This document shows, piece by piece, positions 9,886-17,635 of a DNA stretch of 64,000 bases. The stretch is from positions 144,091-208,090 of the forward strand of contig NZ_AUEY01000001.1 in NCBI RefSeq assembly GCF_000426225.1. The letters are read 5' to 3'. Position 1 is the first letter of the stretch. Each line of letters starts with the position of its first letter. A program made the translations under genes and the position numbers. The notes beneath the pieces were generated by a model. The model had not been told where the DNA came from. It did not search any database and worked only from the letters and a program-made list of their open reading frames with translations. The stretch is from Desulforegula conservatrix Mb1Pa (lineage in GTDB: Bacteria > Desulfobacterota > Desulfobacteria > Desulfobacterales > Desulforegulaceae).

Positions 9886-11547
9886 TCATATGCTGCCCCT
9901 GTAAACAACCTGGTTACGTCCCCTCTGCTTGGCAATGTAAAGAGCCTTGTCAGCCGAAGAAATAAGGTTTTCCGAAGTTTTGTAATCAAGCCGATCAAGA
10001 TCTGCCAGCCCGACGCTCAAAGTAACATGGATAATAGTATCGCCGTAGGTAAAATCATATCCGCCAATCCTGTTTCTGAGGCGTTCACAACCGATCACTG
10101 CCTTTTCAGGACTGGTATTGGGCAAAATTATGGCAAACTCCTCGCCGCCATACCTGCAAATAAGATCGCTTTCCCTTATGACATCCTTAAGAAGCCTTCC
10201 CATTTTTGAAAGAACCGCATCTCCGGCAGGATGGCCATATGTGTCATTGATCAACTTAAAAAAATCCAGATCGACGATACAAAGAACCAGAGCACTCCTG
10301 AATCTCATTGCGCGGGCTACTTCCCTGTCCAGGGCTTCACTGAAATATCTTCTGTTATAAAGACCTGTCAGTTCATCCCTTGTACTCATTTCAGCCATTT
10401 TGGCCTGGGCCTGGAGTGCGGTTTTTTTCAGTTCAGCCTTCTGAATTGTATTTGAAATAATTCTTAATAAAGTGATCGGGCTGATTTTTGATTTAGGGAT
10501 ATAATCGTAGGCTCCGAGCTTGATCATTCTTGTGGCGATTATTTCATCACCGCATCCTGTAATCACGACGCTTGGAACATCAATGGCCTCTTTTCTCATG
10601 GTTTCCAGAAAATCTATGCCGTTACCGTCAGGGAATCTGAAATCCATCATTATCAGATCATAGTGTTCGATTTTTAAAAGGCGTATCGCATCGGCAATTG
10701 TTGAAACTCTCCTGAAAATGATATTGGTGCTGTCAATGAGCATGCCTTTGATAATCTCAAAATCATTTTCGCTACTTTCCACGGATAAAATGGACAGATG
10801 ACGTTCAATATTATGTATGCCACGGACATCTTCCGTGGTTTTTGTCTCAAAGATCTGGAAAACCTGCATTCTGTTGATTGTATTATCTATCGTGGCACCG
10901 GCATCCTTGATAATTCTCATGTGATCACTGAGAAGTTCAGGGTCTTCAAGATCTTTTTCAAGCATGGCTATGCCCCCCAAAAGGACATCGAGCGGCTGTC
11001 TTAGATCCTGGGCAGTGGCACCTGCCATCTGAAGAAGCATCTTTAGGCGCTCTTCTTCAATAAGCGACTGCTGCTGTTCAAGAATTTTTCTATTGGCAAG
11101 GTCAAGCTCGGTTACTATTCTTTCAAGGGTTCTGGCGGTCTGCTCAAGGGATCTTTTCTGTTTGTAGAGTTCTATGAACACAGAAACCTTATTCCTTAAA
11201 ATGGCCGGATCCAGAGGCTTGAAAAGATAATCAACTGCTCCTGTTTCATAGCCCTTAAAGACCTGCCTTGCGTCCTTGCTTATTGCAGTTACAAAGATGA
11301 TTGGAATACGCTTGGATTTTTCACTTGAACGCATAAGCTCTGCGATTTCGAATCCATCCATGTGAGGCATCTGGACATCAAGCAGAACAACTGCAAAATC
11401 ATGCTCCAGAATCATGGCAAGGGCATCATTGCCTGATGTCGCCTTAAAAAAGCATATTGACGGATCATCAAGAATACTTTCCAGAACCATGAGATTCTCT
11501 GGTTTATCATCGACAAGCAGAATATTGACAGGAAGGTTGCTGCTCAT
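9886..11547 (-). CDS. Response regulator diguanylate cyclase (REC-DHp-like-REC-GGDEF)
   Basis: 553 aa. N-terminal receiver (about 8-125; LLDVQMPHMDG), a helical segment resembling a kinase dimerisation domain (about 165-240), a second receiver (about 250-365; MMDFRFPDGNG) and a GGDEF domain (about 385-545) with an intact GGEEF active site. The inhibitory I-site RESD lies five residues before it. It should make cyclic-di-GMP with product feedback. The DHp-like helix reads AQDLRQPL, with Gln where the phosphorylated His would be, and no ATPase domain follows. GGAG lies about 10 nt before the ATG. It is first gene of an operon with the hybrid kinase, its likely partner. Confidence 0.9.
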   Translation of the reverse strand: MSSNLPVNILLVDDKPENLMVLESILDDPSICFFKATSGNDALAMILEHDFAVVLLDVQMPHMDGFEIAELMRSSEKSKRIPIIFVTAISKDARQVFKGYETGAVDYLFKPLDPAILRNKVSVFIELYKQKRSLEQTARTLERIVTELDLANRKILEQQQSLIEEERLKMLLQMAGATAQDLRQPLDVLLGGIAMLEKDLEDPELLSDHMRIIKDAGATIDNTINRMQVFQIFETKTTEDVRGIHNIERHLSILSVESSENDFEIIKGMLIDSTNIIFRRVSTIADAIRLLKIEHYDLIMMDFRFPDGNGIDFLETMRKEAIDVPSVVITGCGDEIIATRMIKLGAYDYIPKSKISPITLLRIISNTIQKAELKKTALQAQAKMAEMSTRDELTGLYNRRYFSEALDREVARAMRFRSALVLCIVDLDFFKLINDTYGHPAGDAVLSKMGRLLKDVIRESDLICRYGGEEFAIILPNTSPEKAVIGCERLRNRIGGYDFTYGDTIIHVTLSVGLADLDRLDYKTSENLISSADKALYIAKQRGRNQVVYRGSI

Positions 11548-11757
11548 ATGGCTCCGATTTTAAAAGGCGTTGAGGGAATCAGACATTAATAGATCAGCTG
11601 ACCGATTATTTGGGTTCACTTAATGACATTAACATTAAAAACAGTAAATTTGCAAATTCGATAGCTTTTTGTGGTTATGCTCAATTCTCAGTAACATTTG
11701 AAAGTTCATGGGCTTAGCATTTTTAAAACTCTAAAAATATCCGTTTTTTGCCTATTA

Positions 11758-11857
11758 ACAAAACCATAAAGTTTTTGCGGAGCTTTTTACAAAAAGCGAC
11801 CCGCCGGAGGCACTCGGCTTAACGTCGGATTACGGACAAAGGGCGTCCTAATCCGAC
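11758..11857. repeat. Dispersed repeat C copy 1 plus inverted repeat
   Basis: In the 550-bp gap 11548-12099. Positions 11758-11815 resemble 48350-48402 (shared TTTTTGCGGAGCTTTTT-like block with a short internal palindrome). It is followed by an inverted repeat, GTCGGATTA (11824-11832) with TAATCCGAC (11849-11857), of the kind often dispersed in bacterial chromosomes. The remainder of the gap is AT-rich with no supportable gene. Confidence 0.5.
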
Positions 11858-12066
11858 CTACGCATCACACTTTTTTGATGACAAATTAACCATAAAAGGC
11901 ACTTCTTAACTGAAAATCAGGCAAAGCCACATAGCTTTTTGATTTATTGAAGCCTGAAGAATTAATGAGAAGCTAATTTCCTTAATGGATTGATCTTGAA
12001 CATTTCTTGAAAAGTCCACTTAGAAAAAAATTTGTAGCTTAGCCGGCAAATAAAACAGATGAGAAA

Positions 12067-12089
12067 AGGGGCTCTTTTCAAAAGCCCCT
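12067..12089 (-). terminator. Probable terminator of hisD
   Basis: Stem AGGGGCT (12067-12073) with AGCCCCT (12083-12089), extended by inner A/T pairs, lies 10 bp past the hisD stop codon. On the minus strand it is followed by TTTTCTC, a short T-run. Confidence 0.65.
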
Positions 12090-12099
12090 CCTTCTTTTT

Positions 12100-13401
12100 T
12101 TACTTCAATCTTATTCGCACAGAATTAGCATGAGCCTCCAGGCCTTCAATATCAGCCAGCCTCATAATATCATCAGCCTCTTTAATGAAAGCATCCTTGG
12201 AATAATTGATCAGACTTATTCTTTTTGTGAAATGCTCCACTGATAAGGCTGAGGCGAATCTCGCTGTCCCTGATGTAGGAAGAACGTGATTTGGCCCTGC
12301 TATGTAATCGCCCACTGGCTCAGGAGTATATCTGCCCATAAACACTGCGCCTGCGTTTCTAATTTTCCCGAGAAATTCAAAAGGCGTTTCAACCTGAAGC
12401 TCAAGATGCTCAGGAGCTATCCTGTTTGAAAGCTCAATTGCAGCATCCATATCCGGGACAATGAACGCGCCTGCAAAATTATTGACAGATTCAATTGCAA
12501 TTTCTTTTCTGGGAAGATTCTCAAGCTGCTTCCTGACCTCTTCCACTGTTTCCTCTGCAACTTTCTTTGAAACAGTAACAAGGATACTTGACGCCATCGT
12601 ATCATGCTCTGCCTGGGAAAGAAGATCAGCAGCAAGATGAGCCGGATCTGCCTTCTCGTCCGCAATCACAAGAATCTCGCTTGGGCCTGCAATCATATCT
12701 ATGCCAACGGCTCCTGAAACAAGCTTCTTGGCAAGTGTCACATAAATATTTCCCGGGCCTACGATCACATCCACTTTTTTTATTGTTTCTGTCCCATAAG
12801 CAAGTGCGGCAACGGCCCAGGCGCTTCCTGTCTTATATACCACATCTGCGCCTGTCATTTTAGCAGCAACAAGAAGATATGGATTGATCCCGCCGTCTTT
12901 CATCGGAGGAGTTACCATGGCGATATGCTGAACGCCTGCTATCTTTGCAGGAACGACGCCCATTATTACGGAAGAGACAAGCGGAGTCATTCCGCCTTTT
13001 GCTCCAGGCACATAAACCCCGGCAGCATCAACAGGTTTTATCATCTGACCAACGATAACTCCGTCTCTTGGTGTGTCTATCCAGGAATTCTTTGTCTGGC
13101 GGGCATGAAATTCACGCACCTGATTTATTGATCTTTCTATGGCTTTTATGAACTCAGGGCCTGCTTTTTTCTCGGCTTCAGCAAACTCCGCCTCTGTAAC
13201 AATGAGGCTATCAGCCTTTAGATCCGGAGAGTCGAAACGGTTGGTATAGTCAATAACAGCTGAGTCGCCTCTTTTTCTGACATCATGAATTATATCGAGA
13301 ACTTTTTTTTCGTCTTCTTCTGTAAAATCAACGCTTCTCTTTTCTGTAAGATCTTTTATCCAGACTTCTGCGTCTTTTGAAGGATAACTGAATATTTTCA
13401 T
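12100..13401 (-). CDS. hisD: Histidinol dehydrogenase
   Basis: 433 aa, standard length. Zinc enzyme of the last step of histidine synthesis: L-histidinol to L-histidine with two NAD+. Seen: GVYVPGAKGG, the NAD-binding region VDVIVGPGN, zinc/substrate ligands in SQAEHD, and the catalytic pair in IAPEHLEL. GGAG precedes the ATG at 13401. It stands alone, not in a his operon, and is divergent from serC with 121 bp between. No other histidine gene is visible in the window. Confidence 0.96.
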   Translation of the reverse strand: MKIFSYPSKDAEVWIKDLTEKRSVDFTEEDEKKVLDIIHDVRKRGDSAVIDYTNRFDSPDLKADSLIVTEAEFAEAEKKAGPEFIKAIERSINQVREFHARQTKNSWIDTPRDGVIVGQMIKPVDAAGVYVPGAKGGMTPLVSSVIMGVVPAKIAGVQHIAMVTPPMKDGGINPYLLVAAKMTGADVVYKTGSAWAVAALAYGTETIKKVDVIVGPGNIYVTLAKKLVSGAVGIDMIAGPSEILVIADEKADPAHLAADLLSQAEHDTMASSILVTVSKKVAEETVEEVRKQLENLPRKEIAIESVNNFAGAFIVPDMDAAIELSNRIAPEHLELQVETPFEFLGKIRNAGAVFMGRYTPEPVGDYIAGPNHVLPTSGTARFASALSVEHFTKRISLINYSKDAFIKEADDIMRLADIEGLEAHANSVRIRLK

Positions 13402-13440
13402 TTCAACTCCATGTTTACGGAATAGTATTTTTCTATTATT

Positions 13441-13506
13441 AGACTGTTTATGAATATATTTTAAATACTCTAACCAGACAATTCATATTTCAGATAAAAA
13501 CAGTCT
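13441..13506. promoter_or_regulatory. 9-bp inverted repeat in the hisD-serC divergent promoter region
   Basis: AGACTGTTT at 13441-13449 is the exact inverse of AAACAGTCT at 13498-13506, flanking an AT-rich centre in the 121-bp region from which hisD and serC are transcribed apart. It could be a pair of operator half-sites or chance; no known consensus is matched. Confidence 0.3.
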
Positions 13507-13522
13507 GTTTCAGGAGAAACAA

Positions 13523-14611
13523 ATGGAATACAACAGAATATACAATTTCAATCCGGGTCCAGCTGTTCTGCCAGTTGAAGTTCTTGAAGAAGTCAGGGAC
13601 AATTTCATGAATTTCAATAGTTCAGGAATGTCCATAACAGAAATCAGCCACAGATCCAAACTTTTCGAGGCTGTGCTTGATGATGCGATTTCAAGAACAA
13701 AGCGGCTTCTCAACCTTGGGCCAGAATATCATGTTATTTTTGTACAGGGCGGAGCAAGCATGCAGTTCTGCATGATCCCCATGAATCTTCTGGGTGAAGG
13801 CAGAAAGGCTGATTATATAAATACGGGTATATGGGCCACAAAAGCTATTCAGGAAGCAAAAAACCTCGGCAAAAATGTCAATGTTGCCGCGACATCAGAA
13901 GATCGCAATTTCTGCTACATCCCAAGACAATTTAATCTCTCAGATGACGCTGATTACGTTTACATTACTACAAATAACACCATAAAAGGCACTCAGTGGC
14001 ATAATTTCCCAGATACAGGCAAGATCCCGCTCATTGCAGACATGTGTTCGGACATCTTAAGCCGTCCGCTTCCCATTGATAAATTCGGGCTCGTCTACGC
14101 AGGCGCCCAGAAGAATATAGGGCCTGCCGGAGTCACCATGGTCATAATCAGGGATGACATGCTGAAAAAGGTGGATGAAAAACTTCCTACCATGCTCAAA
14201 TACACAACGTATGTAAAAAACAATTCAATGCACAATACTCCTCCGTGTTTTGGAATCTATATGGTTGCCCTTACGCTTAAATGGCTTGAAGAAAAAATAG
14301 GCGGTCTCGGACAGATGGAGACAATAAATAAGAAGAAAGCTTCCATCTTATATGATTTCATGGACTCAGGGTCTTTTTACAGAGGTACGGCAGACAAAGA
14401 CAGCAGATCTCTCATGAATGTGACATTCCGTATGCCAACTGAAGAACTTGAAAAAGAGTTTGTAAAAACCGCCCTTGAAAATGGTTTTGGAGGACTCGCC
14501 GGACATAAGTCTGTTGGAGGCTGCAGGGCTTCAATTTATAATGCAATGCCTATAAAAGGCGTTGAAGAGCTGATAAAGTTCATGAAAGAATTCGAAGAAA
14601 AAAAAGGATAA
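13523..14611 (+). CDS. serC: Phosphoserine aminotransferase
   Basis: 362 aa, class V aminotransferase fold type I. It converts 3-phosphohydroxypyruvate and glutamate to phosphoserine and 2-oxoglutarate in serine synthesis. Seen: start motif YNFNPGPAVLP, the PLP-binding region QGGASMQF, the Schiff-base lysine in GAQKNIGPAG, and the C-terminal GHKSVGGCRASIYNA typical of SerC. A strong AGGAGA sits 8 nt before the ATG. Serine-pathway partners serA and serB are not in the window. Confidence 0.96.
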   Translation: MEYNRIYNFNPGPAVLPVEVLEEVRDNFMNFNSSGMSITEISHRSKLFEAVLDDAISRTKRLLNLGPEYHVIFVQGGASMQFCMIPMNLLGEGRKADYINTGIWATKAIQEAKNLGKNVNVAATSEDRNFCYIPRQFNLSDDADYVYITTNNTIKGTQWHNFPDTGKIPLIADMCSDILSRPLPIDKFGLVYAGAQKNIGPAGVTMVIIRDDMLKKVDEKLPTMLKYTTYVKNNSMHNTPPCFGIYMVALTLKWLEEKIGGLGQMETINKKKASILYDFMDSGSFYRGTADKDSRSLMNVTFRMPTEELEKEFVKTALENGFGGLAGHKSVGGCRASIYNAMPIKGVEELIKFMKEFEEKKG

Positions 14612-14642
14612 TTCCATAGTTCCGGTTATTGATCAGAAATAT

Positions 14643-14666
14643 CGGGGGTTGTAGTACAAGCCCCCG
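14643..14666 (+). terminator. GC-rich hairpin after serC, possible terminator
   Basis: CGGGGGTTGT and ACAAGCCCCCG form a strong stem with one bulge and a 3-nt loop 31 bp after the serC stop. There is no T-run after it, so intrinsic termination would be weak. Confidence 0.4.
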
Positions 14667-14707
14667 CGATCATAAAGTCACGCCCAATAAAGGCAACAAA
14701 TTCTTTT

Positions 14708-14919
14708 GGGTGCCCCTAAAAATAAGGCACTGTTCCAGTTAAGCATGGAATTATCTTTATTCCAATATTTTACCAATATTTCAAATAAAAAGCTGCCACC
14801 GGCGAAGCCTGTCCCTGTAAAAACCGGGAGCCGGAATCCAGAAATGTCTAAAAAGACAATGAGCCTGATCAAGCCAGGCATGAGGCCAGCTTTTTTTTGA
14901 CCTTTTGCGAGTCCATCAA
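14708..14919 (+). repeat. Dispersed repeat family A copy (with a family B-like fragment)
   Basis: Within the 440-bp gap 14612-15051. Positions 14708-14735 (GGGTGCCCCTAAAAATAAGG) resemble a family B end. Positions about 14790-14919 are a diverged family A copy, ending in the family's right terminus, CCTTTTGCGAGTCCATCAA. No coding potential seen in the gap. Confidence 0.55.
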
Positions 14920-15051
14920 ATTTTATCAAATAATATTTATTCCATTCATGAGTGCATTTTTTGTTCATTGTTTGATATAACTGTTCAGTAAAAATTCAAA
15001 ACAAATCAAACATCCAATTTTCAGACTAATAAACCAACAAAAGGAGAATGC

Positions 15052-16011
15052 ATGAAAAGGATTTTTTTAATAATAGTATTTTTAAGTATCCACTCGCCCT
15101 CTTTTGCCTCAGTGCTCGAAGGGACTTACACATCCCTTGCTGACAACGGCACATGGACAATGTATCTGAATGACTCAGGCAGCGAAGGCACTCTTTATAT
15201 GCTCTCAGCCAGATATTTCTTCATCAGATATGGCACAGGCACATATAATTCTGTTACAGGAGAAATTTCAGTACCATCCATGTCTTCTCCGCTTGGCGAC
15301 ACATCCAGCATGACAGCAAACCTTACAGGATCTTCGGTTACAGGCGTCTGGCAGTCAAGCACTTTTGGACGAGGTACCTTGACAGGTGATAACAGAGCCC
15401 TTGATTTTTATTCTGGTTTCAAAGGTTACAGAAATCTTCAGGTGAATGATCCCCAGGGCGCTTTCATGACTCTCATTCAATTCTCGGACGAAGGCAAGGC
15501 TACCCTGTATGATAGATACGGGGCAACCATTGGCAACGGATTCATCAACAGCAACGGCACGATCGGTGTTGCCGTAAGCGGAACTGACGTTACGCTTGTG
15601 GGTACAATTGCAAACGGAGCTTTGACAGGAGGCTACTGGGCATATTATCAGACTGGATCAACCCAATGGCCCACTGTAACTGAAGTAACCTGCAATGTAA
15701 TCCCCAATTATGTCCAGATGAACCAGAGCACATTCCCAAGAGTCGGCGAACGTGTGACCTTTAATACCAGCACTATTTCCGAATGCCCAAACACCTCATC
15801 CTATTATCAGTATTTCTATTGCCCGGACTACGGATCTGCAAGCTATGATCCCAATTTATGGGTTAGCATGAATTCATTTTCAACTGAAAGCAGTCTTACT
15901 TACGCCTTTGACTCAGCTGGATATTATGTCGTTGTTGTCTGGACGAGCGCAAAGCCGGTTCATCAGAATCCTGCCACCCAGGGAGGCTTTACAATTCTTG
16001 TAAAAAATTAG
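15052..16011 (+). CDS. Secreted beta-rich protein of unknown function
   Basis: 319 aa. It has a clear Sec signal peptide (MKRIFLIIVFLSIHSPSFAS, cleavage near residue 20) and the strong AAAGGAG site 7 nt before the ATG. The mature part is rich in Gly, Ser, Thr and aromatic residues, with repeated short beta-strand patterns (GTYTS, GTLYM, GTGTY, TGVW, GTLTG) in the first 200 residues. A C-terminal section (about 215-319) resembles a PKD/immunoglobulin-like fold, with a cysteine pair. Exported to periplasm or outside. I do not recognise a named family; it is monocistronic. Confidence 0.75.
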   Translation: MKRIFLIIVFLSIHSPSFASVLEGTYTSLADNGTWTMYLNDSGSEGTLYMLSARYFFIRYGTGTYNSVTGEISVPSMSSPLGDTSSMTANLTGSSVTGVWQSSTFGRGTLTGDNRALDFYSGFKGYRNLQVNDPQGAFMTLIQFSDEGKATLYDRYGATIGNGFINSNGTIGVAVSGTDVTLVGTIANGALTGGYWAYYQTGSTQWPTVTEVTCNVIPNYVQMNQSTFPRVGERVTFNTSTISECPNTSSYYQYFYCPDYGSASYDPNLWVSMNSFSTESSLTYAFDSAGYYVVVVWTSAKPVHQNPATQGGFTILVKN

Positions 16012-16115
16012 CCTGAGGCATTTTCCTGCTCAGGATGAATCCATAGTCTTTCATTGCCTATGGTATGACCTTTTCCCAAAGCAGAATAATGAAACCTGAT
16101 TGATTTATTCCTGTT

Positions 16116-16171
16116 TTGATGGACTATCAAAAAAGGACACTGGAGCCATGCCTGGTTTGATCCGGCATCTT
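16116..16171 (-). repeat. Partial dispersed repeat family A copy
   Basis: In the 390-bp gap 16012-16400. It starts with a GATGGACTATCAAAAAAGGAC-like version of the family terminus and runs to the TTTGATCCGGCATCTTT block, then stops; the other half is missing. The rest of the gap up to the terminator at 16336 has no clear feature. Confidence 0.5.
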
Positions 16172-16335
16172 TATTGAGGCTTGGGGTTTTTCACCGGTTT
16201 AAATAAAGAGAACGTTTGTTTGCTTGGTTTTCGGCTGGTCGCTTTATAATAGAAATAGAATTACACAGCAAATTGCATTGCACTTTTTCAGACTTTTCGG
16301 CAATCACAGTGCCGGGAAAAATTATGCGGACGAAT

Positions 16336-16371
16336 AAAAAGGGGCCGATCCTTTCGGATCGGCCCCTTTTT
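16336..16371 (-). terminator. Bidirectional-looking intrinsic terminator of fadBA
   Basis: A perfect 16-bp stem (16336-16351 with 16356-16371; core GGGGCCGATCC) and a TTTC loop lie 29 bp downstream of fadA on the minus strand. A- and T-runs on the two sides give a U-tract in either direction. Confidence 0.9.
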
Positions 16372-16400
16372 TATTTATGATCTAAAAGCTGTTAAGCTGA

Positions 16401-17585
16401 TTAAACCATTTCGAAGATAGCGCAAGCGCCCATACCACCACCGATACACATAGAAACTATACCATATTTACCATTGGTACGTTTGAGATGTGCAAGGAGA
16501 GTAGCGGTAAGTTTTGCACCAGTACATCCCAGTGGATGGCCAAGAGCAATAGCACCACCGTTAGGATTTACTTTTTTCATTGCGTCGGTTCCCCATATTC
16601 CGAGTTCCTTGAGGCAATGAATAGCCTGGGAAGCAAAAGCTTCGTTAAGCTCAAAGCAATCGATCTGATCTATGGTAAGGCCAGCGATCTTGAGAGCCTT
16701 TGGAATTGCATATTTAGGACCAACGCCCATTTCTTCTGACTTGCAGCCAGCAACCGCATAAGCAACAATCTTTGCGATTGGCTTGAGGCCAAGACGATCA
16801 CAAGCTTCTTTTGAAGCAACGATTGTAGCAGCAGCGCCGTCAGTTGTCTGTGAAGAGTTAGCAGCAGTAACACCGCCGCCGAACTTGAAAGGAGAGCTCA
16901 AACGAGCAATACCTTCCGGGGTTGTTCCACCGCGTACGCCATCATCTGCAGAAATAATTTTGCTGGTTTTCTTGAAGGTTCCGTCAGCCTGTGGCTCATA
17001 GTAGTAAGCTGGAGTAGGAACTATTTCAGTGAAAACGCCGGCAGCCTGAGCAGCAGCAGCCTTTGCGTGTGAATTGCACGCAAATTCATCCATTTCAGCG
17101 CGGGTAATGCCATATGATCCAGCAACATTTTCAGCGGTTACACCCATTGAAATGTATGCTTCTGGTTCAACTTTTGCAAATTCTGGGTGAGGGCGTGGAG
17201 TATTTCCACCCATTGGAACATAAGTCATGGACTCAACACCACCGCCCATTGCAACTTCTGACCATCCTGCCTGAACACGAAGTGACGCAAGAGCAATCGC
17301 TTCAATGCCAGAAGAGCAGAAACGGTTAACGGTAGCGCCTGAAACTTCATTTGGGAAGCCTGCCATACGTGCAGCGATACGGGCTACGTTAATGCCCTGC
17401 TCACCTTCTGGCATAGCACAACCGATCATGCAGTCATCAATTTCAATTGGATTGATGCCTGCTTTTTCAGCGCAAGACTTCATGATGAAGGACAGCAAAT
17501 CTTCAGGACGAGTTTCACGGAATGCGCCCTTCTTGTTTTTGCAACCCGGAGTTCTTACGGATTCAACAATATATGCTTCTCTCAT
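16401..17585 (-). CDS. fadA: Acetyl-CoA C-acyltransferase (3-ketoacyl-CoA thiolase)
   Basis: 394 aa. Thiolytic cleavage of 3-ketoacyl-CoA, last step of beta-oxidation. Nucleophile Cys90 in [13 protein letters not shown]-terminal [10 protein letters not shown] with the catalytic His, and the second Cys in [21 protein letters not shown] precedes the ATG at 17585. It lies 50 bp after the fadB-type gene on the same strand and shares its terminator, so the two most likely form the alpha-beta trifunctional pair. Confidence 0.95.
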   Translation of the reverse strand: MREAYIVESVRTPGCKNKKGAFRETRPEDLLSFIMKSCAEKAGINPIEIDDCMIGCAMPEGEQGINVARIAARMAGFPNEVSGATVNRFCSSGIEAIALASLRVQAGWSEVAMGGGVESMTYVPMGGNTPRPHPEFAKVEPEAYISMGVTAENVAGSYGITRAEMDEFACNSHAKAAAAQAAGVFTEIVPTPAYYYEPQADGTFKKTSKIISADDGVRGGTTPEGIARLSSPFKFGGGVTAANSSQTTDGAAATIVASKEACDRLGLKPIAKIVAYAVAGCKSEEMGVGPKYAIPKALKIAGLTIDQIDCFELNEAFASQAIHCLKELGIWGTDAMKKVNPNGGAIALGHPLGCTGAKLTATLLAHLKRTNGKYGIVSMCIGGGMGACAIFEMV

Positions 17586-17635
17586 TTATATTCTCCTTAA
17601 AATCTTTACATGGTTGATAACAGGTTTACACTCGA

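Noticed and set aside
9855..9998. 48-codon N-terminal extension of the hybrid kinase
   Set aside because: It overlaps the end of the upstream GGDEF gene, has no domain similarity, and the receiver fold begins at Met of ATG 9854.
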